Part shown: piece by piece, positions 44,572-53,189 of the stretch
How the letters are laid out: the number at the start of each line of letters is the position of its first letter
Position numbering within the stretch: the first letter of the stretch is position 1
NCBI GenBank assembly: GCA_963743945.1
Contig: CAVURO010000005.1
Location: 132,137-196,136 of the forward strand
Direction of reading: 5' to 3'
DNA length: 64,000 nt
Source of the DNA: JACOTK01 sp963743945
GTDB taxonomy: Bacteria > Actinomycetota > Acidimicrobiia > Acidimicrobiales > CADCSY01
The notes under the pieces: model-generated
Databases searched by the model: none
Seen by the model: only the letters and a program-made list of their open reading frames with translations
What the model was told of the DNA's origin: nothing
Program-made: the position numbers and the translations under genes

Positions 44572-45855
44572 TCAGAACTTGTTGGTCCACTCCCCGACGA
44601 CTTGATCGAACTGCATCTTGGACTTGTCGGCCCGCTGCACGACGACGCTGTCGCTGGCGATGTTGGTTCCCTTGAAGTCGATGGGGTTGAACAGCTCGTT
44701 GTCGTAGCCCTTCATGTTGTCGAGAGCCTCGAGGAACGAGCGGCGGCTGAGGTTCTTTCCGGCCTTCTCGATGGCCTCGCGATAGATGTCGAACAGGCCC
44801 CACAGAAGCTCCCCGTCACTCGGGAAAGCCCGGTCGCCGAAGGTCGCCTTCCATTCGCGCTGGGCTTGCTCGACGAGAGGCGATCCTGATTCCCGGGCGA
44901 CCTTGATGGCCGCGAAGCCGAGGCATCCGGTGAGCTCGGCTGCATAGATCGGGTCGCTGTAGCCACAAGCGGCGGAGTTTGCGGGCATGAGCAACTGGGG
45001 CTTGTAGCCCTGCTCGGCGCAGCTTCTCGCCATCGTGCTCGCGATGGTGGGCAGCGCCAGGAAGAAGACCACCTCGGCATCGGCCTGCTTGAGCTTGAGG
45101 CATTCCGCGGCCAGCTCGTTGGCATTGCCCTGCTTGTCCACGAGGTCATCGGCGGCCAGCGTGCCGCCGAGGCGCTTCAACTCGTCGCGGAATACCTTGC
45201 GGGCGCCCTCGACGTTGGGGCTGTTGAACATGACCATGGCCGTCTTCTTGGTCTTGCCGTCCAGATCGTTGACGATGTACTGCGCCGCAAGCTTGGCCTG
45301 GCGGTCGTAGGTGTTCGTCAACGCACGGTAACCCGGCTGGTCGGTCAAGCCGGCCTCACTGACACCCAGGGAGAGGTAGGGAATGTTCTTGCCGAGCGCA
45401 TACTGGCCACAGGCGACGATCTGATCGGCTCCTGAGGTGCCGGAGATGAACAGGACGTTCCTCGACTCCAGCTCGCGGCAGGCATCGAGTGCCTTCGCAA
45501 CGTCGTAGCCGTCGTCGGCGAACTCGGCAATGACCTGGCGGCCGTTGATGCCGCCGCCCTTGTTCACCGCTGCCCAATAGGCCTTCGAGAGATCCTGGAT
45601 GCCGAGGATGGAGCCGAGTGGAATGCCGCCCCGGGACTCGGGAACGTGGATACCGATATGGACCTCGGTATCGGTTACGCCCACGGTCGAGTCGGGGATG
45701 GTGGCCTTCGCGGCCACGGTGGTGGTCGCCGCCTTGTCGATGTCGTCCTTGCCGGCCGAGTCGCTCTCGTCCTTCGAGCCACAGGCCGTCGCGATGAGCG
45801 TGACGACCAGTCCCACTGCCAGAATCCTGGCCCACCGTTGGCGTGATTCGTTCAT
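44572..45855 (-). CDS. HAAT-family substrate-binding lipoprotein
   Basis: 427 residues. Signal peptide with lipobox LIATAC and lipidated Cys25, a short Asp/Thr/Ala spacer, then a type 1 periplasmic-binding domain (VGVTDTEVHIGIHVP, YWAAVNKGGGINGRQV, VLFISGTSGADQIVACG). First gene of the third importer operon (receptor, LivHMG, LivF, small membrane protein), 59 bases before the permease gene. AGGGGGG precedes the ATG. Divergent from a CoA transferase/racemase, which hints at an acyl substrate. Confidence 0.93.
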   Translation of the reverse strand: MNESRQRWARILAVGLVVTLIATACGSKDESDSAGKDDIDKAATTTVAAKATIPDSTVGVTDTEVHIGIHVPESRGGIPLGSILGIQDLSKAYWAAVNKGGGINGRQVIAEFADDGYDVAKALDACRELESRNVLFISGTSGADQIVACGQYALGKNIPYLSLGVSEAGLTDQPGYRALTNTYDRQAKLAAQYIVNDLDGKTKKTAMVMFNSPNVEGARKVFRDELKRLGGTLAADDLVDKQGNANELAAECLKLKQADAEVVFFLALPTIASTMARSCAEQGYKPQLLMPANSAACGYSDPIYAAELTGCLGFAAIKVARESGSPLVEQAQREWKATFGDRAFPSDGELLWGLFDIYREAIEKAGKNLSRRSFLEALDNMKGYDNELFNPIDFKGTNIASDSVVVQRADKSKMQFDQVVGEWTNKF

Positions 45856-45913
45856 GAAGCCCCCCTGATGCCATGTGGTCGGATGACCACGGTGCTGCAG
45901 CGTGCGTAATCTT

Positions 45914-45929
45914 GACAGGTATCCCTGTC
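45914..45929. promoter_or_regulatory. Dyad GACAGG-TATC-CCTGTC, candidate operator
   Basis: A perfect 6-bp inverted repeat with a 4-base centre in the 249-base gap between the third importer operon and the CoA transferase. A TTGACA hexamer (45912-45917, plus strand) overlaps it. The rest of the gap (45930-46104) shows only a possible ribosome site (GGGGG) before the transferase. Confidence 0.4.
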
Positions 45930-46104
45930 GGCAGGGCGGACCATTCCTCCAGTCTTTTCACGAGCTCTTCACCAAGCGCGCGCTGGACCGAGGGCTGCCT
46001 TTTGACGGCCGGCGAAATTCAAGCGACGATGCCGGGACGGTCGCCGAGGCCGGTGCCACGATCGACCACGACGAGCAGATCGATCACGACAAACGGGGGA
46101 TGAC

Positions 46105-47253
46105 ATGGCCGGACCACTCAACGGGTACAGGATTCTCGAGATCGCCGGCATCGGCCCGGGGCCGTTCGCCTCGATGTTGCTGGCCGACATGGGCGCGGAC
46201 GTCATCCGCATCGATCGTTCCCAGGCGGTCATGGGCGGCGACCCGGACAAGCCACCCTTCGATCTCCTCAATCGTGGTCGACGCTCCATCGGGGTCGACC
46301 TGAAGAACCCCGACGGCATCGAGACCGTCCTCAAGCTGGTGGAGTCGGCCGATGCGCTCCTCGAGGGCTTTCGTCCGGGCGTGACCGAACGTCTCGGCAT
46401 CGGCCCTGACGTCTGTCTCGCACGCAACCCCAAACTGGTTTACGGGCGCATGACCGGGTGGGGTCAGGACGGACCCTACGCCCAGGCGGCCGGACACGAC
46501 ATCAACTACATCTCACTCGCCGGCGCGCTGGAGTCGATCGGCAGGAAGGGTCAGCCACCGAGCGTCCCGCTCAACCTGGTCGGCGACTTCGGCGGCGGCG
46601 CCATGTTCCTTGCCTTCGGAGTGGTGTGCGGGCTGCTCGAGGCTCAACGTTCGGGTCAGGGCCAAGTGGTCGATGCCGCCATGGTCGACGGCGCCGCGCT
46701 GCTCATGACGATGTTCTACAGCCTCAAGAACATGGGGTTCTGGAACCCCGAACGGGGTACCAACCTGTTGGATTCCGGCTCGCACTTCTACGACGTCTAC
46801 GAGTGCGCCGACGGCATGTACATCTCGATCGGCTCGATCGAGCCGCAGTTCTACGCGGAGCTGCTCCGCCTCTCGGGTCTGGGTGAGCAGCCCGACCTCG
46901 CCTTCCAGATGGACCAGTCGGCATGGCCGGCCATGAAGGAGCGGGTCGCGGCGATCTTCAAGGCGAAGACCCGTGACGAGTGGTGCGCGATCATGGAGCA
47001 CACCGACGTGTGCTTCGCCCCGGTCCTCTCGCTCGACGAGGCTCATCTGCACCCCCACAACGTGGCGCGTGGAACCTTCACCGAACGAAACGGGGTCCTG
47101 CAGCCGTCACCGGCGCCACGTTTCAGTCGAACCGAGCCCGAGATCCAGCGTCCGCCGTCGCATCCCGGCCAACACACCGATGAGGTGCTGGCCGAGTTCG
47201 GCATCTCGGGAGCAGACATCGCCAAGTTGCGGGAGGCGGGCGCCGTCAAGTGA
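46105..47253 (+). CDS. Class III CoA transferase family, alpha-methylacyl-CoA racemase-like
   Basis: 382 residues. The catalytic set of mycobacterial methylacyl-CoA racemase is present at equivalent spacing: His131 (AAGHDINY), Asp161 (LVGDFGGG) and Glu246 (GSIEPQFY). Such enzymes epimerise 2-methyl-branched acyl-CoAs so that beta-oxidation can proceed, as for methyl-branched fatty acids and sterol side chains. The class III CoA-transferase fold also fits CaiB-type transfer, but GDFGGG and the His/Glu pair favour the racemase. The stop overlaps the PIG-L gene (GTGA). Confidence 0.9.
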   Translation: MAGPLNGYRILEIAGIGPGPFASMLLADMGADVIRIDRSQAVMGGDPDKPPFDLLNRGRRSIGVDLKNPDGIETVLKLVESADALLEGFRPGVTERLGIGPDVCLARNPKLVYGRMTGWGQDGPYAQAAGHDINYISLAGALESIGRKGQPPSVPLNLVGDFGGGAMFLAFGVVCGLLEAQRSGQGQVVDAAMVDGAALLMTMFYSLKNMGFWNPERGTNLLDSGSHFYDVYECADGMYISIGSIEPQFYAELLRLSGLGEQPDLAFQMDQSAWPAMKERVAAIFKAKTRDEWCAIMEHTDVCFAPVLSLDEAHLHPHNVARGTFTERNGVLQPSPAPRFSRTEPEIQRPPSHPGQHTDEVLAEFGISGADIAKLREAGAVK

Positions 47254-48041
47254 GCCGGACGTTGGTCTGCTTCCACGCCCATCCCGATGACGAGACGATC
47301 TCGACAGCGGGGGTCATGGCCCGCGCTGCTGCGGAGGGTCATCGTGTGGTGTTGGTCGTGGCGACCAGAGGTGAGCACGGGGAGGTCCCACCGGGGTTTC
47401 TCGACGACGATGAGCTTCTCTGGCAGCGGCGGGAGGCCGAGACCCATGCGTCGGCGGCGATCCTGGGGGTGTCGCGGGTCGAGTTTCTCGGCTATGTCGA
47501 CTCGGGGATGATCGACACCCACACCAATGAGGCGCCCGAGAGCTTCTGGCAGGCCGACCTCGACGAGGCGGCGCTGCGCCTCGCCGAGATCCTCCTCGAG
47601 GAGCAGGCCGACGTCCTGACGATCTACGACGACCACGGCAACTACGGCCACCCCGATCACATCCAGGTCCACCGGGTCGGATCTCGGGCCGCGGAGATTG
47701 CGGGCACGCCTGCGGTCTATCAGGCCACCATGAACCGTGATCATTTCCGCAGGATGCTCTCGGCCATCGCAGGCCAGGAGGGCGAAGGCGGCCCGCGCCT
47801 GGAGGAGATCGAGGCTCTCGGACTGAGCGAGGACGAGCTCACGCATCGGGTGGATGTCACCGAGTTCATCGAGACCAAGCGTGCCTCGATGCGTGCCCAT
47901 GCCAGTCAGATCTCGGAGCAGTCGTTCTTCCTGTCGATGCCCGACGAGATGTTCGCGATGTCGTTCGGCATCGAGTGGTTTGCCCGTCACGGGGGTCCGC
48001 CCCGAACCGGTGACTGGGAAAGCCGGCTGTTCGCAGACTGA
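47250..48041 (+). CDS. PIG-L/LmbE-family deacetylase (MshB/Mca-like)
   Basis: 263 residues. Zn-dependent N-acetyl-sugar deacetylase fold: AHPDDE (10-15) and HPDH (134-137) carry the metal and catalytic residues. Members include MshB and Mca of mycothiol metabolism; the length and YDDHGNYGHPDH fit that subgroup, though substrate proof is lacking. GTG 47250 is coupled to the racemase stop. Confidence 0.9.
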   Translation: MSRTLVCFHAHPDDETISTAGVMARAAAEGHRVVLVVATRGEHGEVPPGFLDDDELLWQRREAETHASAAILGVSRVEFLGYVDSGMIDTHTNEAPESFWQADLDEAALRLAEILLEEQADVLTIYDDHGNYGHPDHIQVHRVGSRAAEIAGTPAVYQATMNRDHFRRMLSAIAGQEGEGGPRLEEIEALGLSEDELTHRVDVTEFIETKRASMRAHASQISEQSFFLSMPDEMFAMSFGIEWFARHGGPPRTGDWESRLFAD

Positions 48042-48116
48042 GCCTCTCTCGGCAATGATGGTCGCTCGGCCCCACATTTGGGTGTGGCCCTTGGTCAACG
48101 AAATTGAGGTAGGCGC

Positions 48117-48677
48117 ATGGCCCCCGAATGTCCCGCTCCCGACGGCTCGAGCCCCCGCACGACTCGGTTCAACGGGCAGCCTCCCATGTGCATCGACCCG
48201 GCGAAGCGCTACACGGCGGAGATGGTCACCTCCATGGGGACGATGGTCATCGCCCTGGATCCCCTCGCGGCGCCCCTGACGGTCAACAACTTCGTCTTTC
48301 TGGCCCGCTACCACTACTACGACAGCATCATCTTCCACCGCATCATCAAGGGGTTCGTCTGTCAGGGCGGCGACCCCGAAGGCACCGGCATGGGTGGACC
48401 GGGCTACAAGTTCGCCGACGAGCTACCCGGTCCCGGTCGTTACGAGATCGGCTCGCTCGCCATGGCGAACGCCGGGCCCAACACGAACGGCAGCCAGTTC
48501 TTCCTGATCAGCGGTCCCTCCGGCGTGGGCCTCCCCCCGCAGTACTCACTGTTCGGCAAGGTCGTCAAGGGCCTGGAGGTCGTCGCGGCGATGGAGTCGG
48601 TGCCTACCGGGCGGGGTGATCGTCCGATCGACGATGTCGTCATCGAGTCGGTCACGATCACGGAGTCGGTCGAGTAA
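48117..48677 (+). CDS. Cyclophilin-type peptidyl-prolyl isomerase
   Basis: 186 residues. Catalyses cis-trans isomerisation of prolyl bonds during folding. The catalytic Arg lies in FHRIIKGFVCQGGDPEGTG; GSLAMANAGPNTNGSQFF and YSLFGKVVKGLEVV are the other conserved blocks. No signal peptide; the N-terminal 30 residues (Pro/Ser/Arg-rich) are an extension, so it should be cytosolic. The 3' end overlaps the convergent CDF gene by 20 bases. Confidence 0.94.
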   Translation: MAPECPAPDGSSPRTTRFNGQPPMCIDPAKRYTAEMVTSMGTMVIALDPLAAPLTVNNFVFLARYHYYDSIIFHRIIKGFVCQGGDPEGTGMGGPGYKFADELPGPGRYEIGSLAMANAGPNTNGSQFFLISGPSGVGLPPQYSLFGKVVKGLEVVAAMESVPTGRGDRPIDDVVIESVTITESVE

Positions 48678-49593
48678 CTGAGTCCGGGGACCGATGGATG
48701 TCGGGTTCGAGGTACACGACGTGAGCCGAGGGAACCGCCTGGCGGAGGCGGTCCTCGGCAGCGTTGATCGCCGCGGCGACCTCGGCGAAGGTCAGATTGG
48801 CGTCGAGCTCCAGCTTGCCGGCGACGAGGAGCTCCTCGGGGCCGAGGTGCAACGTACGCAGGTGGATGAGCGAGCGCACCGCCGGAGCGTCCTCGACGGC
48901 ACGTTTGATGGCATCGCGGTCCGACGGGGAAGCCGACTCGCCGATCAGGAGGCTTTTCATCTCCACCGCCAGGATGCCGGCGATGACCACGAGCAGGATG
49001 CCGATGCCGAGGCTGCCCATGGCGTCCCACCGGGGGTTGTCGGTCACCTCGGCGGTGACCACGCCGGCCATTGCCAGCGCCAGACCCAGCTCGGCGCCGA
49101 TGTCCTCGAGCAGGACCACGGGCAGCTCGGGACTCTTCGCGTGACGGATGAACTGCCACAGCGAGCTCTCTCCTCGCGCATGGTGGGCCTCGCGCAACGC
49201 GGTGCGAAGCGACATCGTCTCGAGCCCGATGGCAACGGCCAGGATGCCGATCGCAATGACCGGGGAGTCCAACTCGTGCGGGTCGCGCAACTTCGACACG
49301 CCTTCGTAGACAGCGAACAGGCCGCCGAGGCTGAAGAGCACCAGCGCCACCACGAACGCCCAGAAGTACCGTTCGCGCCCGTAGCCGAACGGCCGATCCT
49401 CACCGGCCTCGCGAGCGGCGAGGCGGGAGCCGAGCAACAACAACGCCTGGTTGCCGGCGTCGGCGATCGAGTGGATGGCCTCGGCGAGCATCGAGGCGGC
49501 ACCGGTGAGCAGGAAACCCACGAACTTGGCGACCGCGATGCCGAAATTGGCCATCAGGGCGGCCAGGACTGCCTTGCGGCTTCCCTCATGCAT
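48658..49593 (-). CDS. Cation diffusion facilitator (CDF) transporter
   Basis: 311 residues. Divalent-metal/proton antiporter: five to six helices with metal-site patterns HSIADAGNQ in helix 2 and EDIGAELGLA in helix 5, the GYGRERYFWAF loop after helix 2, and a cytoplasmic C-terminal ferredoxin-like domain (LIHLRTLHLGPEELLVAGKLEL). ATG 49593 is supported by a TAGCAT box 8 bases upstream. The metal (Zn, Fe, Mn or Co) cannot be assigned. Confidence 0.92.
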   Translation of the reverse strand: MHEGSRKAVLAALMANFGIAVAKFVGFLLTGAASMLAEAIHSIADAGNQALLLLGSRLAAREAGEDRPFGYGRERYFWAFVVALVLFSLGGLFAVYEGVSKLRDPHELDSPVIAIGILAVAIGLETMSLRTALREAHHARGESSLWQFIRHAKSPELPVVLLEDIGAELGLALAMAGVVTAEVTDNPRWDAMGSLGIGILLVVIAGILAVEMKSLLIGESASPSDRDAIKRAVEDAPAVRSLIHLRTLHLGPEELLVAGKLELDANLTFAEVAAAINAAEDRLRQAVPSAHVVYLEPDIHRSPDSVTRPTP

Positions 49594-49601
49594 GGCAGGC
49601 C

Positions 49602-49607
49602 ATGCTA
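49602..49607 (-). promoter_or_regulatory. -10 box TAGCAT, leaderless promoter
   Basis: On the minus strand TAGCAT is 8 bases before the CDF ATG at 49593. It lies within the start region of the divergent acyl-CoA synthetase, so the two promoters must overlap. Confidence 0.45.
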
Positions 49608-49618
49608 ACAACAAGACT

Positions 49619-50941
49619 GTGCAACGTCTGACCGCGACCGACTCCGAGGACCTGCAGCGTCGTGCCGCCGGATCGCTCGCCGCGCATGGACTGCAACCCG
49701 GCGACCGTGTGGTGCTCGCCGTTCCCCCCTCGGCGAACCTGTTGTCGGTGGTGCTGGGTGCACTGCGGACCGGGGTGGTCCCGGTTCTTCTGAACCCGTC
49801 GCTGTTGGCTCATGAGCGCGCCCTGTTGATCGAGGATGCCGATCCGGCCATGGTCGTCGGGGACGCCCAGGTGATGGAGGTGCTCCTCGACGGAGCGCCC
49901 GTCGACCTGGCTCCTGCGCCGTTGGCGCGTCCGATGCACTACACCTCGGGCACAACGGGACGACCCAAGGGCGTGTGGTCGGGGGTGCTCGACGACGCGC
50001 AGGCCGAGGAACTGGTGCGCGAGGAGGCCGTTCTGTGGGGCTTTCGGGAGGACGATGTCCATCTGGTGTGCGCGCCCATGCACCACTCCGCGCCGGTGCG
50101 ATTCGCGGCGGGCACGTTGTTGGCCGGGGGAGAGGTGATCGTCCTGCCCCGTTTCGATGCGGCAGCAGTCGCAGAGGCCATCGTGCGCCATCGCCCGACC
50201 ACGACCTTCATGGCCCCGGCGCATCTGCAACGACTGCTCGCTGCATTCGATCAGCTCGGCTCCGTGCCCGATCTGTCGTCGTTTCGTCTGCTCGCCCACG
50301 CCGGGTCGCCGTGTCCCGAGCCGCTCAAGCATCGCGTGATGGCGACGTTTCCCACCGGCTCCGTATGGGAGTTCTACGGCTCGACCGAGGGTCAGTTCAC
50401 GGCCTGCTCGCCGGAGGACTGGTCGAGCCATCGAGGCTCCGTGGGACGTGCCCGTCCCGGTCGGGTGATGACGGCCGACGCCGACGGCACCCTGTGGTGC
50501 GAGACGCCCCCGCACGCACGCTTCGCCTATTGGCGCGACGCCGAGCGGACGACGGCTGCCTGGAGGGGCAATGCGTTCAGCGTCGGCGACATCGGACGCA
50601 TCGACGATGAGGGCTTTGTCCATCTGGACGGACGACGGGACGATCTGATCATCACCGGCGGCGTGAACGTCTATCCCGTCGAGGTTGAACAGGCTTTGGC
50701 CGGCTTCCCCGGCGTGGTGCAGGTGGCGGTGTTCGGCGTGTCCGACGAGCGCTGGGGCATGCGTCTCTGCGCAGCGGTCGCGGGTGACGTCGACCTGGAG
50801 GCGCTCGCCGCGTACGGCCGCACACGCCTTGCTGCATACAAGTGCCCCAAGGACATCATCGCGGTCCCCGCCATTCCCCACACCGAGAACGGCAAGGTCC
50901 GCCGCTCCACCCTCGGTGCCGATCTGGGCCTGGAGGCATAG
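49619..50941 (+). CDS. Acyl-CoA synthetase (AMP-forming), shortened N-terminus
   Basis: 440 residues from GTG 49619; ATG 49592 would add nine residues but would share its CATG with the CDF start. ANL-family ligase: phosphate loop YTSGTTGRPKG, WEFYGSTEG, hinge GRRDDLIITGGVNVYP and catalytic Lys in ENGKVRRSTL. The N-terminal subdomain begins directly at a LTATDSEDLQRRAAGSLAAHG helix, so about 60 residues usual for FadD are missing. Substrate unknown. A run of GACCGAGGG-type repeats follows (about 50941-50970). Confidence 0.88.
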   Translation: MQRLTATDSEDLQRRAAGSLAAHGLQPGDRVVLAVPPSANLLSVVLGALRTGVVPVLLNPSLLAHERALLIEDADPAMVVGDAQVMEVLLDGAPVDLAPAPLARPMHYTSGTTGRPKGVWSGVLDDAQAEELVREEAVLWGFREDDVHLVCAPMHHSAPVRFAAGTLLAGGEVIVLPRFDAAAVAEAIVRHRPTTTFMAPAHLQRLLAAFDQLGSVPDLSSFRLLAHAGSPCPEPLKHRVMATFPTGSVWEFYGSTEGQFTACSPEDWSSHRGSVGRARPGRVMTADADGTLWCETPPHARFAYWRDAERTTAAWRGNAFSVGDIGRIDDEGFVHLDGRRDDLIITGGVNVYPVEVEQALAGFPGVVQVAVFGVSDERWGMRLCAAVAGDVDLEALAAYGRTRLAAYKCPKDIIAVPAIPHTENGKVRRSTLGADLGLEA

Positions 50942-51053
50942 GGACCGAGGGGCCGAGGGACCGAGGGACAGCCAAGCGACGGGTTCGATGCCGTCCCCTT
51001 GGAGCTGTCCACGGTCGCGGTGGATGGTGAGGCCGGCGATCCACAGCCGGCGC

Positions 51054-51680
51054 TCAGGGCTGTGGCCGGGGCGCGAACTGGGCGAAGTCGGCCCGTGTGA
51101 GCGGTCTGGAGGTGGCTGCGCCCGTTCCGTCCGGAACATCACTGAGCTCACCATCGATCTTGAATCGCACGGAGCGGACCCCCGGAACGGCTGTGGCCGT
51201 GTAGACGATCTGGGCCAGCGCCAGGCGCAGGCGCTCCCGAATGGTCGTGGAGAGGCCGCGGCTGACATCGAGGACGACCAGGCCCTCCGAGGTGGGGCCG
51301 GTGACATCGAGCAGACGGGTGCCGGCGTCGATACCGGTGTTGAGGCCTGCCGCGAGCTGTTCGGCATTGAGGTCGCTGAAGAGCGCCTGCATCGCCTGAC
51401 GGACGCCACCGGGAGCGGCGACCTCCTGCGTCACCTCGAAGAGGCGTTCGTCGTTGTCGACGAGGAAGATCACGGCCCGCCTGGCGCCGGAGGGGGTCGA
51501 GGTTTCACCGGGAGCATCGGTGGTCGTCGGCGGTGTCTCCTGGTCGAGGAGGCCGAACGGCACGTCGTTGCTGGGCAGGGCACGAGGATTGCGGTCGCTG
51601 CTGATGCCGCATCCGCTCAACAGCACCGCGGCGGCGAGCAACACGGCGCCGAGGCGCGACAGTCTCGGGGCGATGATCAT
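51054..51680 (-). CDS. GerMN-domain lipoprotein, minimal LpqB-like partner of MtrAB
   Basis: 208 residues. Lipobox LLSGC with lipidated Cys24, a Thr/Pro/Ser spacer, then a GerMN-type domain (VIFLVDNDERLFEV, APGGVRQAMQALF, LVVLDVSRGL, QIVYTATAVPGVRSVRFKIDG). In many actinobacteria the gene after mtrAB is lpqB (about 580 residues with a C-terminal beta-propeller) that tunes MtrB; here only the N-terminal domain is present. It starts 2 bases after the mtrB stop, so it is cotranslated. Confidence 0.87.
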   Translation of the reverse strand: MIIAPRLSRLGAVLLAAAVLLSGCGISSDRNPRALPSNDVPFGLLDQETPPTTTDAPGETSTPSGARRAVIFLVDNDERLFEVTQEVAAPGGVRQAMQALFSDLNAEQLAAGLNTGIDAGTRLLDVTGPTSEGLVVLDVSRGLSTTIRERLRLALAQIVYTATAVPGVRSVRFKIDGELSDVPDGTGAATSRPLTRADFAQFAPRPQP

Positions 51681-51682
51681 GC

Positions 51683-53179
51683 TCAGGACTCCACCTCGAC
51701 GGCGGGAACGGCGGCAGGCCCGAGGTCCTCCTCAGGCACTGCCTGGGGTGTGACGATGGGCAACTCGACGACGAACCGAGCGCCGGGTAGACCGTCGAGG
51801 CGATCCTCCACCCAGACGCTTCCCCCGTGAAGGTTCACGTGCTCGCGCACCAGAGCCAATCCCAGCCCCGTTCCCTCTCCCGCTCCCCGTCGCCCCGATG
51901 CGATGCTGCCTCGGGCGAACCGCTCGAAGACGCGGTCGCGGTCGATGGCGGGCACACCGCCACCCTCGTCCTGGACGCAGATGCGCACCTGATCCCCGGC
52001 CAGCTCAACCGAGACCTCCGTCGCTCCGCCGCCGTAGTGCGCGGCGTTCTGGATCAGGTTCGCCATCACCTGCATGAGCCGTCGCTTGTCGACCTGGACG
52101 ATGGCTCCTGCCGCGTTGGACTCGATCGAGACGGGCGTCGTCCCGCTGCTTGCTGCGCTCACGGCATGCACGACGAGCTCGCCGATGCGTACCTCCGTCA
52201 GATCGAGATGCGCTGCGCCTGCGTCGAAGCGCGAGATCTCGAGGAGGTCCTCCACCATCATCGTGAAGCGCGTGACGTCGGCAGCGAGGAGATCGAGCAC
52301 GGCCTGGCCACGCTCGGTCAGTTCCTCCCGTCGACTCTGGAGCACCTCCACGGACGCCGACAGCGTCGTGAGCGGTGAGCGCAACTCGTGGCTGATGTCC
52401 GATGCAAAACGTGCATCTCGCTCAAAGCGCTCCTGGAGAAATCGCGCCATGTCGTTGAACGAGTTCACGAAGCCCGCCAGGTCGGGGTCGCTGACAAGCG
52501 CCACCCGGGTGTCGAGGCGTCCGCCGGAGATCGCCTGGGCAGCGGTGCTGATCTCGGCCAGGGGCCGCAGCACCCGACGACTGGCCGTTGTGCCCAGGAG
52601 CGATCCGGCCAGGGTGGTGACGATGGCGGTGATGGTGAGGGAGATGGCGAGCGCCGTGAGGGTGCTCTGCAGCTCGCTGAACGAGCTGCTTTCGAAGTAC
52701 GCCGCGTCGACCAGGGGAATGGGAACGCCCACGGCGAGTGAGGTCTCGTCGTCGAGCGAGTAGCGCATACGCGCCGGTGTGCCGCCCAGCACCGTGTTGC
52801 GAAGCTCCATGGGGAGGCTGTCGCGTCCGTGGGTGATCTCCAGGGCGAACCATTCGCCCTTGTAGTAGAGGAGCGGACGACCGCCGCCTGGCGTCTGGAG
52901 GGAGTCGAGCAGGTCCTTGGCGTTCGCATCGGCACTGCGCAGCCCGTTCCGCAACGCCGATGCGTTCAGGTAGGCCTGGCCGATGGCCGATCGCTCGCGC
53001 TGGCTGACCAGATTGGTGCGCACCAGACCGTAGGCGACGAGTGAGAGCAGAACCGAGATGACAAAGGAGCCGAGTCCGAAGGCGATCGTGAACCGGGCGC
53101 GAAGTCCCAGACGTCGATACGGGCGAGCCGTAGACGTTCCCCGGAGGGGTCGTCGCCGGCGAAGTGGGGTTGTTGGCAC
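51683..53179 (-). CDS. mtrB: Sensor histidine kinase, MtrB-like
   Basis: 498 residues. Two membrane helices (about 25-47 and 165-190) flank an extracytoplasmic sensor domain; HAMP, HisKA (FASDISHELRSPLTTL, phospho-His264) and HATPase (NLIQNAAHYGGG, GTGLGLALV) follow. MtrB controls cell wall, division and osmotic genes through MtrA in actinobacteria. GTG 53179, 10 bases after the mtrA stop, gives a basic N-terminus (TTPLRRRRPLRGT) before helix 1; the frame continues upstream over mtrA but is not kinase-like there. Confidence 0.92.
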   Translation of the reverse strand: MPTTPLRRRRPLRGTSTARPYRRLGLRARFTIAFGLGSFVISVLLSLVAYGLVRTNLVSQRERSAIGQAYLNASALRNGLRSADANAKDLLDSLQTPGGGRPLLYYKGEWFALEITHGRDSLPMELRNTVLGGTPARMRYSLDDETSLAVGVPIPLVDAAYFESSSFSELQSTLTALAISLTITAIVTTLAGSLLGTTASRRVLRPLAEISTAAQAISGGRLDTRVALVSDPDLAGFVNSFNDMARFLQERFERDARFASDISHELRSPLTTLSASVEVLQSRREELTERGQAVLDLLAADVTRFTMMVEDLLEISRFDAGAAHLDLTEVRIGELVVHAVSAASSGTTPVSIESNAAGAIVQVDKRRLMQVMANLIQNAAHYGGGATEVSVELAGDQVRICVQDEGGGVPAIDRDRVFERFARGSIASGRRGAGEGTGLGLALVREHVNLHGGSVWVEDRLDGLPGARFVVELPIVTPQAVPEEDLGPAAVPAVEVES

Positions 53180-53189
53180 CAGCGCCCGA

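Noticed and set aside
48042..48116. CCACA-TTTGGG-TGTGG hairpin as a terminator after the PIG-L gene
   Set aside because: The stem is only five pairs with no T-run, so it is too weak to call.
49591..49594. Divergent genes apparently sharing one CATG as both start codons
   Set aside because: The CDF start is supported by a -10 box, but the synthetase has a better start at GTG 49619, so sharing is probably accidental.
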